DNA of 64,000 bases from Neobacillus novalis NBRC 102450 (GCF_001591805.1 NZ_BCVP01000002.1:26501-90500), one strand, 5' to 3'; counted from the stretch's first letter, positions 45,541 to 56,902 are shown. Notes: generated from the letters alone by a model not told the origin. Numbers and translations are program-made.

Positions 45541-46422
45541 TTAATACCTCGGCTTTCTATCTTTTATTTCCTGGAGAAAATCTAAATAATGCTTATAACG
45601 ATAAGCTGGAATTCCACCTGAATCCACTTCCTGTTTTACGCCACATTTCGGCTCAGTGACATGTAAACAGCCCCTAAATTTACAATTCTTACTCGCAAGT
45701 TGTAATTCAGGAAAGCAGGCAGTCAGGTCCTCTGCATCGATGTTGTTGAATTCTAACGAACTAAAGCCTGGTGTATCTGCAATGAGTCCATTACCAATTT
45801 TAATAAGTTCTACATGTCTGGTCGTATGCTTTCCACGGCCAAGATGAGAGGATATATCATTGGTTTTTAATTCAAGGCCTGGTCTAAGTACATTCAGCAA
45901 TGAAGACTTCCCTACACCCGATTGCCCCGCAAATACCGATATTTTATTTTGCACATGGGGATTTAATTCTTTAATCCCTGCTTCTGTTTCTGAAGATGTC
46001 AGGATTACTTCATAGCCGGCTGTTTTATATTGTTCAGCAAATTCCGCTATCTTTTGCTTTTGATTTGCTGTAGCCAGGTCCATTTTCGTAATACAGATTA
46101 ATGGTTCAATGTGATTGAATTCAACCAACACTAGAAACCGGTCCAATAAAACAGTGCTGAAATCTGGTTCTACAGCTGAAAAAACAAGAATGGCCTGATC
46201 CACATTTGCAATCGGCGGGCGAACCAATTCATTCTTCCGCTCTTTTACTTCGAGAATGTAACCCTCAAGGTCATTTTCAGCTTGAAAAACCACTTCGTCA
46301 CCTACAAGTGGAGTAATTTTGTTCTTGCGAAAAACACCTCTTCCGCGGCATTGGGTCAGTTCCTCGTTATGAAGGACATAATAAAATCCGCTTAATGCTT
46401 TGACAATTTTTCCTTCAGGCAT
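45541..46422 (-). CDS. rsgA: Small ribosomal subunit GTPase RsgA
   Basis: Late 30S assembly GTPase, 293 aa from ATG 46422 (MPEGKIVKALSGFYYV), which has AAGGAG 7-8 bases upstream; the frame to 46440 adds six residues. An N-terminal OB fold precedes circularly permuted GTPase motifs: TKMD (about 117), then GQSGVGKSSLLN (about 170), then DTPGFSS. The C-terminal zinc knuckle shows CKFRGCLHVTEPKCGVKQ. In the prkC-rsgA-rpe order of B. subtilis. Confidence 0.96.
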   Translation of the reverse strand: MPEGKIVKALSGFYYVLHNEELTQCRGRGVFRKNKITPLVGDEVVFQAENDLEGYILEVKERKNELVRPPIANVDQAILVFSAVEPDFSTVLLDRFLVLVEFNHIEPLICITKMDLATANQKQKIAEFAEQYKTAGYEVILTSSETEAGIKELNPHVQNKISVFAGQSGVGKSSLLNVLRPGLELKTNDISSHLGRGKHTTRHVELIKIGNGLIADTPGFSSLEFNNIDAEDLTACFPELQLASKNCKFRGCLHVTEPKCGVKQEVDSGGIPAYRYKHYLDFLQEIKDRKPRY

Positions 46423-46504
46423 AGCCACACTCCTTGCCATTTATCTTTCCACTTGTCTTTTTCCCCTGTCATATACCTTGGAATAATTTTCTTCAGCAGA
46501 AAAC

Positions 46505-48478
46505 TTATTCCGTATCTGAATAGATTTTATTTTCATCGATGATAACCTTGTCATCACGGAAGACCTGATATCTTGCTTTTCCGTTAAATGGAATATATAA
46601 TTTAATTTCTTTCTTTATATCTTCGGTGATATAAAAGGAATCTGCTGGTTCTGTCATACTGTTATAGGCATCTTGAATGAAAATGGTAACCAATTGTTTC
46701 TGTCCGGGCTCCCCTGGTACAGCGGGTTCAAAAGGAATTGGCAGTTCTATAATTTCCTCTTTTGGCGGCTTTTCCTCTTTACCTTTTGAAATAATCACGG
46801 TAACCTTATCACCTTTGGTCATCGTTGTTCCCTTCTCTGGTGATTGCGAAATAACCATACCAGCTGGGATTTTGTCGTCATATTTCTCTTGAGAGGCATC
46901 TAAGTCTAGCCCTACTAAAGAAGCATAGTCCTGGGCACCATTTACATTGTATTGCGTTAAGTCCTTTAAGATAAACTTTTCTGGACCTTTACTCACCTCG
47001 AACTCCAAAACCGTCTCTTCAGGAACCACTTTTTTACCCTCGGGATAGTTCTGACTAATAATCGTTCCAGGTTCACTTTCATCATTTTTCTCTATTTTTT
47101 TAATATCTTTAAAATCTTTATTTTTTAATAAGCTGAAGACATCCTCATAGCTGCGCCCCAGATAACTTGACAGTTCATATTTTTCTTTTCCGGAACTAAT
47201 GTAGATGGTTATTTTCGAATTTTCCTTTACTGTGGACCCGATTTCAGGGTTTGTCTTAATAACGTTCCCTTTTTTTACTACATCGTCAGTGACTTCGATC
47301 TTGTCTCCAACCTCAAGTCCTTTAAGTTTAAGCTTTGAAATGGCATCATCCAAATTCATCCCGCTTACATCAGGAATTTTGACGTCCTTAGCAGCCAACA
47401 ATCCAGGTAAAACGGTAAAAGCTAATAATCCAAGAATGGCAAGTGTAAGGAAGGTAGATATTAATATAAGCGGCCACTTTTTTCGTTTCTTGCCTTTTTT
47501 ATCATTTTTTACAGCATCTTTGCTATTATTCGCTGGTTTATCGCTGCTGTGGACTAATGTTTCATCAAGATTTTTTAGATGGTCATTTGTTATAACCGGG
47601 ATGGCTTTCGTTGCCTCATTATCAATCGGAATGACAAATTTTGATTCATTCATCCTTTCAGGATCGAGTGCGGTTCTTAAATCTTCCTCCATCTCTTCAA
47701 CACTATTATAACGATGGAATGGATCTTTAGCGGTTGCCTTTAAGACAATGTTTTCAACACTTTGCGGGATATTCGGATTCCATCTTCTAACAGAAGGGGT
47801 TTCTGATTGAAGATGCTTAAGCGCGATTGATACGGCTGATTCACCGGAAAACGGAAGCCTGCCAGTTAATAACTCAAACATCACAATCCCCAGCGAATAA
47901 ATATCAGACTTTCTGTTCGCCATGCCGCCACGGGCTTGTTCTGGTGATAAATAATGAACAGAGCCTAGTACGGAATTAGTTTGGGTAATGCTTGTGGCAC
48001 TTAGTGCCATGGCGATTCCAAAATCGGTCACTTTTACATTACCGTCATGGTCTACCAAAATATTATGCGGCTTGATATCGCGATGGATAATATGGTTTTG
48101 ATGGGCATGAGAAATCGCTGAAGTTAGCTGACTCATAATCCCAATGGCATCTTCCACTCTTAGAGGAGAATTTTGTTGTATGTATTGTTTAAGTGTCTTT
48201 CCATCGACAAATTCCATCACAATATAATAAAGGTCATTTTCCTCGCCAACATCAAAAATATTAACGATATTTGGATGGGCAAGGCTTGTCGCAGATTGTG
48301 CCTCCCTGCGAAACCTGCGGATAAATTCTTCATCATTAGCAAAATCGAGGCGAAGCATCTTTACTGCCACATCGCGGTCAAGAATCATATCATGAGCCAA
48401 GTACACATTGGCCATACCGCCTCCGCCAATCATTTCCAATATTTTATAGCGGCCGCTTATTCTTTTCCCAATTAGCAT
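46505..48478 (-). CDS. prkC: PASTA-domain Ser/Thr kinase PrkC
   Basis: Membrane kinase sensing muropeptides and signalling germination and envelope homeostasis, 657 aa. The N-terminal Hanks kinase has GGGGMANVY, Lys40, HRDIKPHN (Asp134) and DFG (152-154), with the activation segment SVLGSVHYLSPEQARG. A membrane helix lies near 333-355, followed by three PASTA repeats (about 358-560), each with the P-D-V/N..G pattern, and a short C-terminal extracellular region. It lies 6 bp after the phosphatase gene prpC. Confidence 0.97.
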   Translation of the reverse strand: MLIGKRISGRYKILEMIGGGGMANVYLAHDMILDRDVAVKMLRLDFANDEEFIRRFRREAQSATSLAHPNIVNIFDVGEENDLYYIVMEFVDGKTLKQYIQQNSPLRVEDAIGIMSQLTSAISHAHQNHIIHRDIKPHNILVDHDGNVKVTDFGIAMALSATSITQTNSVLGSVHYLSPEQARGGMANRKSDIYSLGIVMFELLTGRLPFSGESAVSIALKHLQSETPSVRRWNPNIPQSVENIVLKATAKDPFHRYNSVEEMEEDLRTALDPERMNESKFVIPIDNEATKAIPVITNDHLKNLDETLVHSSDKPANNSKDAVKNDKKGKKRKKWPLILISTFLTLAILGLLAFTVLPGLLAAKDVKIPDVSGMNLDDAISKLKLKGLEVGDKIEVTDDVVKKGNVIKTNPEIGSTVKENSKITIYISSGKEKYELSSYLGRSYEDVFSLLKNKDFKDIKKIEKNDESEPGTIISQNYPEGKKVVPEETVLEFEVSKGPEKFILKDLTQYNVNGAQDYASLVGLDLDASQEKYDDKIPAGMVISQSPEKGTTMTKGDKVTVIISKGKEEKPPKEEIIELPIPFEPAVPGEPGQKQLVTIFIQDAYNSMTEPADSFYITEDIKKEIKLYIPFNGKARYQVFRDDKVIIDENKIYSDTE

Positions 48479-48484
48479 TTATCT

Positions 48485-49234
48485 TCACCCTCTTTCAATG
48501 TCGTCGTCAAACTCTAGTATGATTAGGGTGATGTTATCTTCTCCACCATTTTCATTTGCCATGTTAATGAGTGTTAAAGCTTTTTGTTCAAGGGAATCTT
48601 CATTTTGCAGGATAGTAGTCATGAACGCTTCATTAACCTTGTTCGATAATCCATCGGAACATAAAAGAAGAAAATCGCCTTCTTCAAACATAATCGTTTT
48701 AATATCGATTTTTACATCTGGTTCTGTTCCTAATGCACGGAGAATAACATTTTTCCGCGGGTGATGCTCTGCATCCTCTTTTGATATTTGCCCTGTACGG
48801 ACTAATTCATTTACGAGTGTATGGTCTTCGGTTAACTGCTGAAATCCAGTATCATTTAAAATATAACAACGACTGTCACCAATATGTGCAAGGGTTGAAA
48901 AGAGCTGGGTAGCAATCACCGCTTCAATGGTCGTACCCATTCCATCACATTCCAAATTGTTATTAGCATGTTCAAACAACAATTTATTCACTTGGAGAAT
49001 ATGCGTCCTTAGCCACGCTTCCGCCTGATCTGCTGTTTGAATTCCTTCAGATTTCTCCCACATTTCCTGTAAATATGTCAAGGTCATATTACTCGCAACA
49101 TCTCCGGCACGGTGACCGCCCATTCCATCAGCTACAATGGCTAGGCGATGTCCGTCCCGGTTTAAAAAAGTTCCAACACTGTCCTCGTTATTCTGGCGGA
49201 TCCTGCCTCGGTCCGTTCTATATACAGCCTTCAC
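48485..49234 (-). CDS. prpC: PP2C-type protein phosphatase PrpC
   Basis: Serine/threonine phosphatase that reverses PrkC phosphorylation, 249 aa. Metal-binding motifs are DGMGGHRAGDVAS, GDSRCYILND, LLLCSDGLSNKV and GGEDNITLIIL. The start is GTG behind GAGGTGAG. It is 6 bp upstream of prkC and 6 bp after rlmN in a tight operon. Confidence 0.96.
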   Translation of the reverse strand: MKAVYRTDRGRIRQNNEDSVGTFLNRDGHRLAIVADGMGGHRAGDVASNMTLTYLQEMWEKSEGIQTADQAEAWLRTHILQVNKLLFEHANNNLECDGMGTTIEAVIATQLFSTLAHIGDSRCYILNDTGFQQLTEDHTLVNELVRTGQISKEDAEHHPRKNVILRALGTEPDVKIDIKTIMFEEGDFLLLCSDGLSNKVNEAFMTTILQNEDSLEQKALTLINMANENGGEDNITLIILEFDDDIERG

Positions 49235-49240
49235 TTTTTC

Positions 49241-50332
49241 TCACCTCGTCTCCTCTTTTCGCTCCTTTGCACGAAGCTGTCCACATGCTGCATCAATATC
49301 TGACCCCTGCTCCCGGCGAATGGTTACATTTATTCCTAGGTTTTTCAATGTTTTTTCAAAGGCAAAAATCTTTTCTCTTGGGGTCCGTACATAATCCCTT
49401 TCAGGAACATAGTTTACGGGAATTAGATTCACATGGCACTTGATCCCTTTTAATAGGCTAGCCAATTCTTCAGCGTGTTCGATTGAGTCGTTCACACCAC
49501 CAAAAAGACCATATTCAAAGCTTATCCTGCGACCCGTCTTATCGATATAATACCGTACTGCTTTCATTAAGTCATCAAGTTTATATGCTTTGTTAATCGG
49601 CATTAATCTTGAACGTAATTCCGTATTCGGTGCATGCAGAGAAATCGCAAAATTTATCTGCGTTTGTTCATCGGCAAACTGATAAATTTTTGGAACAATT
49701 CCGCTTGTCGAAACCGTAATATGGCGTGCCCCAATATTAAGCGCTTTTTCATGGTTAATGATTTTTAAAAATGACAGCATATTATCGTAGTTATCGAACG
49801 GCTCACCAATCCCCATGATAACAACCGAGTCTACCCGTTCATTTGTTTCATCAAGTGTTTGTTGTACTTTGACAACTTGAGCGACAATTTCGCCTGCTTC
49901 CAAGTGTCGTTTTAAGCCGCCAAGTGTGGAGGCACAGAAGGTACAGCCGATCCGGCAGCCAACCTGTGTGGTTACGCAAACAGAGTTCCCATAATCATGG
50001 CGCATTAGCACGGTTTCGATTGAATACCCGTCATGCAATTCAAAGAGAAACTTTATTGTTCCATCAGCAGATGTTTGTTGAATGGCGGTATTAAGGGTTG
50101 TCAGCTGAAAATGCTCTGAAATTTTATCACGCAGGCCTTTTGCGACATTACTCATATCTTCAAATGCGGTAATCCGCTTTTTATAAAGCCAATCAAAGAT
50201 TTGCTCAGCCCTAAATGGTTTTTCATCATTTTCAGTTAGCCAGCTTTTTAGTTCGTCAAGCTGCAAAGAGTAGATCGATTTCTTATTCATATCCAATGTT
50301 GTATTCGTCTCAGTTGTATTCATTTGTTCCAA
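49241..50332 (-). CDS. rlmN: 23S rRNA/tRNA adenine C2-methyltransferase RlmN
   Basis: Radical-SAM enzyme methylating A2503 of 23S rRNA and A37 of some tRNAs, 363 aa. The CxxxCxxC cluster is in [11 protein letters not shown] (Cys near 125-132). [15 protein letters not shown] and ISLHAPN follow, and the C-terminal Cys is in DIDAACGQL. It starts with TTG ([10 protein letters not shown]) behind GAGGGTG. It follows rsmB by 3 bp. Confidence 0.96.
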   Translation of the reverse strand: MEQMNTTETNTTLDMNKKSIYSLQLDELKSWLTENDEKPFRAEQIFDWLYKKRITAFEDMSNVAKGLRDKISEHFQLTTLNTAIQQTSADGTIKFLFELHDGYSIETVLMRHDYGNSVCVTTQVGCRIGCTFCASTLGGLKRHLEAGEIVAQVVKVQQTLDETNERVDSVVIMGIGEPFDNYDNMLSFLKIINHEKALNIGARHITVSTSGIVPKIYQFADEQTQINFAISLHAPNTELRSRLMPINKAYKLDDLMKAVRYYIDKTGRRISFEYGLFGGVNDSIEHAEELASLLKGIKCHVNLIPVNYVPERDYVRTPREKIFAFEKTLKNLGINVTIRREQGSDIDAACGQLRAKERKEETR

Positions 50333-50335
50333 CTG

Positions 50336-51685
50336 TTACACCCTCTTTCTTAATGTTGCTATATAAAAGCCATCCGAGCCAAAGTCCTGCGGGAATATTT
50401 GCAGGTCAAAGCCGGTAATAAATGGTTGAATCGCTTCAGGCATCCTATCTTTAAACGACAGATCCGCTTCGAATTCCGGATTATTCTGCAAAAACGTTTC
50501 GACCGTATTTTGATTTTCCTGTTTATCTACAGTACATGTACTATAGACGAGGATGCCGCCCTTTTTCAATAATGGGGTTACAGACGTTAAAAGATCTTGC
50601 TGAACCCTGCTTAAGCGCTCTATATCATTTTCTGTTTTCGTATACTTCATATCAGGCTTTCTCCTCATTACACCAAGGCCTGAGCACGGAGCATCGAGAA
50701 GAATCCGATCGAAGGATTCAACCTTAAACTTTTCCTGTAAATGTCTAGAATCAGAAACACTTGTTTTTATATTTCCTAACCCTAAACGTTTTGCGTTGTC
50801 ATTGATTAATCTTACCTTGTGCTGATGAAGATCAACCGATATCACTTCGCCGGTATTGTTCATTTTTTCAGCAATATGCGTGCTTTTACCGCCAGGTGCA
50901 GCACAAGCATCGAGAACAAATTCGTCTTGCTTGGCACCCAATGCATAGGCAGCAAGCATCGAGCTTTCATCTTGAATCGTGAACATCCCATAGTTAAAGG
51001 CGATGGTGGAAGCTAAATTCCCCTTTAACGACCTGATTGCCTCAGGAATGACTGGACTCTTTTCAATTTGAAAACCGTCCTCTTCTAAAAGGGCAATACA
51101 TTCATCCCGAGAAATTTTTGTGAGATTTACTCTAGCTGTCTGCATTGGTGCTGTTAAGTTAATTTCGCACATTTCTTTCGTTTTATCATAGCCGAATTGG
51201 TTAACCCATCTAGTTACAAGCCATTCCGGATGACTAGTCTCAAGTGCTAGTCTTTCGTTTGGGTCTGAAACCTCCTTCAAAGATGGGAGCCCTTCTCTCT
51301 GAATGCTCCGGAGCACACCATTTACTAGACTGGCAATCCCTTTATGTCCGCGTTCCTTGGCAATTTCAACCGCTTCGTAAATAGCTGCTCTGTCGGGAAT
51401 CCGGTCGAGATAAACCATTTGATAAAGCGTTAGTCTGAGTAAATGATGAATCCAATTTGCTAATTTCTTATTGTCTTTAACGAACGGCTTTAAAAAGAAA
51501 TCCAGCGCCATTCGTCTTTGCAATGTTCCATAGGTCAATTCCGTCAGTAATCCGACATCTACAGGCGACAATTCGTTTTTTTCAATCGTACTGTTAAGAA
51601 GCAAATTGCTGTACGATTGGTTTTTCTCGATGGTCACTAATAGGTCCATGGCAATTGCACGTACATTTTTTTTTGTTGAAGTCAT
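50336..51685 (-). CDS. rsmB: 16S rRNA m5C967 methyltransferase RsmB
   Basis: Methylates C967 of 16S rRNA, 449 aa. An N-terminal NusB-like RNA-binding region (about 1-140) is followed by a SAM domain. Its motifs are DACAAPGGKSTHIAE, LLDAPCSGLGVMRRKPD and YSTCTVDKQENQ; the two Cys residues are the catalytic pair of m5C methyltransferases. It overlaps nothing but is only 1 bp after fmt, in the def-fmt-rsmB operon. Confidence 0.96.
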   Translation of the reverse strand: MTSTKKNVRAIAMDLLVTIEKNQSYSNLLLNSTIEKNELSPVDVGLLTELTYGTLQRRMALDFFLKPFVKDNKKLANWIHHLLRLTLYQMVYLDRIPDRAAIYEAVEIAKERGHKGIASLVNGVLRSIQREGLPSLKEVSDPNERLALETSHPEWLVTRWVNQFGYDKTKEMCEINLTAPMQTARVNLTKISRDECIALLEEDGFQIEKSPVIPEAIRSLKGNLASTIAFNYGMFTIQDESSMLAAYALGAKQDEFVLDACAAPGGKSTHIAEKMNNTGEVISVDLHQHKVRLINDNAKRLGLGNIKTSVSDSRHLQEKFKVESFDRILLDAPCSGLGVMRRKPDMKYTKTENDIERLSRVQQDLLTSVTPLLKKGGILVYSTCTVDKQENQNTVETFLQNNPEFEADLSFKDRMPEAIQPFITGFDLQIFPQDFGSDGFYIATLRKRV

Positions 51686-51686
51686 G

Positions 51687-52631
51687 TTAATCTCCCAGCT
51701 TGCTGCCTATTGAAATTTTTGAACCTGCACCGCGTAAAAATTGTTCACTCATCATTTTTGTTTTTCCTGAAGGCTGAAGTTCAATAATTTTAATGGCGGT
51801 TTCATTACCCGTACTAACTGTAAAGCCATCTGATTCTATTTTTAAGATTGTTCCAGGCTCTTGTTTCATCAAATCGGTTACTTTTTCAGCGCGCCATATT
51901 TTTAGTACTTGGCCATCCATTGAAGTAAAGGCAACTGGCCAAGGATTCAGCCCGCGAATATGGTTATAGATTTCTTCACCCGAATTCGACCAGATAATCT
52001 TTTCCTGCTCCCGCTTAATGTTGGCAGCAAATGTTGCTTCCGCATTGTTTTGCGGCTTCGGCGTGAGACGCCCTTCTATTAGAAGCGGCAATGTTTCGGA
52101 TAACAATTTAGACCCTGCCGCACTTAACTTCTCATGAAGTGTACCAACATTGTCCTCTTCTGTAATTGGCACCTCAACACTGGTTAAAATGTCACCGGCA
52201 TCTAATTTCTCAACCATGTACATGATGGTAACACCGGTTTTCTTTTTGCCTTGAATAATTGCGTAATGGATCGGAGCTCCACCGCGAAGTTCTGGCAGCA
52301 GTGAGGCATGAACATTAATGCAGCCGTATTTTGGAGCCTCTAACAGCTTATTCGGCAAAATTTGTCCAAAGGCCGCTGTAACAATTAAATCTGGGTTTAA
52401 GGACAGAATTTTCGCCAGTTCCTCTTCTTGACGAATTTTCTCTGGCTGGTAGACGGGGATCCCTTGTTTCAGGGCCTCCACCTTGACCGGCGGCGGTGTT
52501 AACAGCTTTTTTCTTCCGACTGGACGGTCTGGCTGGGTAACAACACCAATGACCTCATAGCCATCTTTGATGATTTGCTGCAAGACTGGCACAGAAAAAT
52601 CGGGAGTCCCCATAAATACAATTTTCGTCAT
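51687..52631 (-). CDS. fmt: Methionyl-tRNA formyltransferase
   Basis: Formylates initiator Met-tRNA using 10-formyl-THF, 314 aa. The N-terminal formyltransferase fold contains [13 protein letters not shown], then [20 protein letters not shown] with the catalytic Asn/His region and [16 protein letters not shown]. The C-terminal OB-like domain starts near residue 205. Its ATG overlaps the def stop by 4 bases, so it is coupled with the deformylase. Confidence 0.97.
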   Translation of the reverse strand: MTKIVFMGTPDFSVPVLQQIIKDGYEVIGVVTQPDRPVGRKKLLTPPPVKVEALKQGIPVYQPEKIRQEEELAKILSLNPDLIVTAAFGQILPNKLLEAPKYGCINVHASLLPELRGGAPIHYAIIQGKKKTGVTIMYMVEKLDAGDILTSVEVPITEEDNVGTLHEKLSAAGSKLLSETLPLLIEGRLTPKPQNNAEATFAANIKREQEKIIWSNSGEEIYNHIRGLNPWPVAFTSMDGQVLKIWRAEKVTDLMKQEPGTILKIESDGFTVSTGNETAIKIIELQPSGKTKMMSEQFLRGAGSKISIGSKLGD

Positions 52632-53113
52632 TCACTCTCTACTCCTTTTAACTCATCTTCCTTGAGGTATCGAGTTACCTTGGTCGTGAATAATATCCCG
52701 TCAAGATGATCAATTTCATGTTGAATTGCCCTAGCAAGGAAACCTTCTGCTTCGAGTGAGTATCTCCTGCCTTTTCGATCTAAGGCTTCAATCATGACAA
52801 AATCAGGTCTTGTTACTTCGCCAAAAAGGTCAGGAAAGCTTAAACAACCCTCTGGTCCTGTTTGTTCGCCAGCTGTTTTCATAATCCGAGGGTTAATCAT
52901 TTCGATTGTTCCCGATTCATCATCGACATCAACAATTGCGACGCGCAAGTTTAGTCCGATTTGCGGAGCGGCAAGGCCGACCCCATCATTTTCAATCATC
53001 GTGTCGTACATATCATCAAGTATTTTCGCAAGACTACTATCAAATTTTTCCACAGGTCTGCATATCTGCTCAAGAATCTCGGCAGGATGCATGACAATTT
53101 TTCGTATTGACAA
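52628..53113 (-). CDS. def: Peptide deformylase
   Basis: Metalloenzyme removing the N-formyl group from nascent proteins, 161 aa. The three PDF motifs are present: [10 protein letters not shown] (about 45-54), EGCLSFP (about 89-95) and QHEIDHLDG (about 131-139), which provide the metal-binding Cys and two His. It starts with TTG behind GGAGG, giving [12 protein letters not shown]. It lies between priA and fmt as in B. subtilis. Confidence 0.97.
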   Translation of the reverse strand: MSIRKIVMHPAEILEQICRPVEKFDSSLAKILDDMYDTMIENDGVGLAAPQIGLNLRVAIVDVDDESGTIEMINPRIMKTAGEQTGPEGCLSFPDLFGEVTRPDFVMIEALDRKGRRYSLEAEGFLARAIQHEIDHLDGILFTTKVTRYLKEDELKGVESE

Positions 53114-53184
53114 AGCTGTTCCTCCATATTATCTGGTTTTTAAGCTGTTTTCTTATTATTGTGTTAGGTTCATTTTCTCCCAGT

Positions 53185-55596
53185 TTACATTAGGATAAAC
53201 GGATTTACATCGATTGAAACTTGCAGACCGCTTTTCGCATCTTTTTGGTATTGATCGAGAATTGTTTTTAAAGTAGTTGTCAAGTTCGGTTCCCGTTTGT
53301 ATTTTATCAGACATTGATAGCGATATCTATTATTAATCCTAGGTATAGGCGAAGCTGCAGGTCCTAGCACCACTGCTTCTGGTGATAATCGTGACTGGAC
53401 ATAGTTAGTGATTTTTTCTGTTGCCGTTACAACAGCTAACAACTGTTCATGACTGACGGTAATAAGTGATAAAAAATAAAACGGTGGATAATGATGCATT
53501 TTTCGGCTTAACATTTCTTGCTGATAGAATAGATCATAGTCTTGCGTTCCCGCAAGCTCGACACTGTAGTGTTCAGGCGTATAGGTTTGTATGATGACCT
53601 CTCCCGGCAATTGATGGCGTCCTGCCCGCCCGCTAACTTGCGTTAACAGTTGAAAGGTTTTTTCTGATGAACGGAAATCCGGTAAATGAAGCATTGTATC
53701 GGCGGAAAGCACCCCGACAAGAGTAATGTTGGGGAAGTCCAGCCCTTTGGCAATCATTTGTGTTCCTAGTAGAATATCAGCTTTTCCATCCAGAAAATCC
53801 TTTAATAATCGTTCATGTGAACCTTTACGTCCCGTTGTATCAACATCCATACGGATGACTCTTGCCTCGGGAAGAATTTTCCCCAGCTCATCCTCTACCT
53901 TTTGTGTACCCGTTCCAAAATAGCGGATATATTCACTTGTACACTCAGGACATACCTTTGGGACAAAACTTTCATAGCCGCAATAATGACATTTCATCTG
54001 CTCATTAACGCGGTGATAAGTAAGCGAAATGTCGCAATTCGGGCAATTCATGACATAACCACAGTCTCGGCACATCACAAATGAGGAGTGGCCGCGCTTA
54101 TTTAAAAACAAGACAGTTTGCTGCTTTTTCTCGATTCTATCCTTAAGCATTTCAAACAGCTTCCGTGAAAACATCGAACGGTTGCCATCGCGAAGTTCTT
54201 CACGCATGTCAATGATTTCGACAGCCGGAAGTGGTTGATTATTCATCCGGATTGGCAGTGTTAACAGATGATATACCTTCTTTTGTGCTCTGGCAAAGGT
54301 CTCAAGTGAAGGTGTTGCACTCCCCAGTACAACAGGGCAGCTATAGGTTTTCGCCCTTTCAATCGCCACATCTCTCGCATGGTATCGCGGCATTTCTTCC
54401 TGTTTATAACTCGTTTCGTGCTCTTCGTCGATAATAATGATGCCAAGATTTTCGAATGGAGCAAAAATAGCTGATCTGGCTCCAACGACGACCTTTACTT
54501 CCTTCCGATGAATCTTACGCCACTCATCATATTTTTCACCGGCAGACAACCCGCTGTGTAATACAGCGACTAGGTCGCCGAACCTGCCCTTAAACCGATT
54601 CACCATCTGCGGAGTAAGGGCGATTTCCGGTACAAGCACAATCGCTTCCTGCCCTTTTTCAATCACTTCTTGAATCGATTGCAAGTAGATTTCCGTCTTG
54701 CCGCTCCCCGTTACCCCATAGAGCAAAAATACCTCATGAAGATTTCGCTCTACAGTATTTAATATCGGTTCAATCGCGGTTTGCTGTTCCTTAGTTAAGG
54801 GCAGTGGTTTCGTTCTCTCGAATCTCCGATGCTCATACGGGTCGCGGTAAACTTCCACTTCCTCCTCACCAAGAATCCTTTTTCCAACTAAAGCTTTAAT
54901 AGTCGAAGCTGTTGTATTTAGCTCAGCTACTAGCTGCCTCATTTCAATTGGAGCAAAATGTTCGACAAAATAGCTTATTACTTGTTTTTGTTTTTCTGCA
55001 TTTACTGGCAATTTCCCTATTTCTTCTGTTAATACAGCTTGGGAAACAAGTGGACGGATATATTTCCGTTGTTTTTTCCTGACTTTTTCCTTCACGATAT
55101 AAAGGACTTCGAGATGACCTTTAGCTGTTTCCTTTTGTAACAAGGATACAATTCCATTCTTCAAAGCATCTTGCCAATCCAATTTTCCATTCTTTGCGAA
55201 AAATGAATGCAACGATAACGGGAGTGCACTTATTTCTATTCCTGGAGCCAGTTTTACGATTTTTTCATATTTCGCTTTTAAGGCTGCCGGAAGCATTGCC
55301 TGATAGGCAACTATTTTAAAACAAAGCGTATGTTCCGTCAGCCAGCTCCCAAGCGCCAGTAATTCATGATTTAAAACCGGTTCAAGATCCATCGGCTCAA
55401 TGATTTCTCTTAACTGCTTAACCTCAGATTCTTTTTTTAGCTCAATGACAAATCCTTGAATATTTCTTGGGCCAAATGGAACAATTACCCTCATACCAGG
55501 CTGGATGGTATCCCGCCACTTCCCAGGTATCAAATAATCGAACACCCTGTCCGTTTGTTTTGCCGGTACATCAACAATCACACTAGCAATTTCCAT
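53185..55596 (-). CDS. priA: Primosomal protein N' (PriA helicase)
   Basis: 3'-5' helicase that restarts collapsed replication forks, 803 aa (B. subtilis 805). A 3'-DNA-binding N-terminal domain (about 1-110) and winged-helix region lead to Walker A GVTGSGKTEIYLQ and IIDEEHETSYKQ. A zinc-binding insert with eight Cys follows (CRDCGYVMNCPNC..CHYCGY..CPEC), then helicase motif V/VI (GTQMIAKGLDFPN, QVSGRAGR). Its start overlaps coaBC by 14 bp. Confidence 0.97.
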   Translation of the reverse strand: MEIASVIVDVPAKQTDRVFDYLIPGKWRDTIQPGMRVIVPFGPRNIQGFVIELKKESEVKQLREIIEPMDLEPVLNHELLALGSWLTEHTLCFKIVAYQAMLPAALKAKYEKIVKLAPGIEISALPLSLHSFFAKNGKLDWQDALKNGIVSLLQKETAKGHLEVLYIVKEKVRKKQRKYIRPLVSQAVLTEEIGKLPVNAEKQKQVISYFVEHFAPIEMRQLVAELNTTASTIKALVGKRILGEEEVEVYRDPYEHRRFERTKPLPLTKEQQTAIEPILNTVERNLHEVFLLYGVTGSGKTEIYLQSIQEVIEKGQEAIVLVPEIALTPQMVNRFKGRFGDLVAVLHSGLSAGEKYDEWRKIHRKEVKVVVGARSAIFAPFENLGIIIIDEEHETSYKQEEMPRYHARDVAIERAKTYSCPVVLGSATPSLETFARAQKKVYHLLTLPIRMNNQPLPAVEIIDMREELRDGNRSMFSRKLFEMLKDRIEKKQQTVLFLNKRGHSSFVMCRDCGYVMNCPNCDISLTYHRVNEQMKCHYCGYESFVPKVCPECTSEYIRYFGTGTQKVEDELGKILPEARVIRMDVDTTGRKGSHERLLKDFLDGKADILLGTQMIAKGLDFPNITLVGVLSADTMLHLPDFRSSEKTFQLLTQVSGRAGRHQLPGEVIIQTYTPEHYSVELAGTQDYDLFYQQEMLSRKMHHYPPFYFLSLITVSHEQLLAVVTATEKITNYVQSRLSPEAVVLGPAASPIPRINNRYRYQCLIKYKREPNLTTTLKTILDQYQKDAKSGLQVSIDVNPFILM

Positions 55597-56806
55597 CTTT
55601 ATTCATTTCCTTTATAAGCACAGTACTTTCTTCGATTATTTTTTCTGCTACTGCTGTTTTAGACATTAGCGGTAATTCGGTCATCGTACCATCCCTCTTA
55701 AACAGCGTCACGATGTTAGTATCAGTGTCAAACCCTGCCCCGTCAGCCATTACATTATTTGCGACAATCATATCTGCATTTTTAGCGAACAACTTTTTTC
55801 TTGCATATGCTTCGACATTATTTGTTTCCGCTGCAAAGCCAACAAGTAATTGTTTCTTCTTTCGCTGCCCTAGCTCATACAAAATATCTTTCGTTCGTTC
55901 AAGTTCTATCGTCATGTCCTCTGCCTGCTTTTTCACTTTGTGCTCATGGGTGATTTTCGGGCGATAATCGGCAACAGCCGCCGTTTTTATGACGAGATCT
56001 GCGCCATCAAAATGGCTCAATACCGCCTTGTACATTTCTTCAGCACTCTCGACCTTGACAATGTCAACACCAGAAGGGGCCTGTAATTGAACAGGGCCGG
56101 AAACTAAGACAACATCCGCCCCCTGCCTTTTCGCCTCTTCCGCTAAGGCATATCCCATTTTGCCGCTGGAATGGTTGGAAATGAAACGGACTGGGTCAAT
56201 TTTTTCCCGCGTCGGACCTGCGGTAATTAACACCTTTTTTCCCTTTAGTCGATTTGCCTGATTAGTGCCGAAGAACATTTGAATTAAGGCTACTATTTTC
56301 TCCGGTTCCTCTAAGCGCCCTTTACCAACGTAACCACAGGCAAGCCAGCCTTCACTTGGCTCGATGAATTGATAGCCATATTCTGCTAATATCGAAAGAT
56401 TCTTTTTTACTGCTGGATGGTCGTACATATGAACATTCATTGCAGGGGCAATCCAAACAGGTGAGGAGGCCGCCAGCAGCGTGGTCGTAATCATATTATC
56501 AGCTATCCCACCCGCTAATTTGGCAATGGTATTGGCGGTTGCCGGTGCAACGAGAATTAAATCAGCCCAATCAGCAAGGTCAATATGGGCGATGACCTGC
56601 GGATTTTTCTCATCAAAGGTATCGGTATACACTTCGTTGCGGGATAAGGCTTGAAAGGTTAACGGGGATACAAATTTCGCTGCAGATTCGCTCAAAATAA
56701 CTTTAACATGTGCTCCAGCTTGAGCAAGCTTACTTGTCAGGGCAGCTGCTTTATATACGGCTATTCCGCCTGTCACACATAATACTATTTTCTTATCCTT
56801 TATCAT
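55583..56806 (-). CDS. coaBC: Bifunctional CoaBC (PPCDC / PPC synthetase)
   Basis: Two steps of coenzyme A synthesis: cysteine ligation to phosphopantothenate, then decarboxylation. It is 407 aa from ATG 56806 ([10 protein letters not shown]) behind GGGGGA; the frame to 56821 adds five residues. The N-terminal flavoprotein domain (1-180) has [26 protein letters not shown] and the catalytic Cys in [15 protein letters not shown]. The C-terminal synthetase begins [29 protein letters not shown]. It follows the rpoZ terminator and heads the coaBC-priA-def-fmt run. Confidence 0.96.
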   Translation of the reverse strand: MIKDKKIVLCVTGGIAVYKAAALTSKLAQAGAHVKVILSESAAKFVSPLTFQALSRNEVYTDTFDEKNPQVIAHIDLADWADLILVAPATANTIAKLAGGIADNMITTTLLAASSPVWIAPAMNVHMYDHPAVKKNLSILAEYGYQFIEPSEGWLACGYVGKGRLEEPEKIVALIQMFFGTNQANRLKGKKVLITAGPTREKIDPVRFISNHSSGKMGYALAEEAKRQGADVVLVSGPVQLQAPSGVDIVKVESAEEMYKAVLSHFDGADLVIKTAAVADYRPKITHEHKVKKQAEDMTIELERTKDILYELGQRKKKQLLVGFAAETNNVEAYARKKLFAKNADMIVANNVMADGAGFDTDTNIVTLFKRDGTMTELPLMSKTAVAEKIIEESTVLIKEMNKDGNC

Positions 56807-56902
56807 CAACGAATCCCCCACTTCTAGTACATTCTTACTTTATTATGATGGAACAGAATCAACTTTTCATCTTTTTCGTTACTAAATTCGACAATTTCTT
56901 TT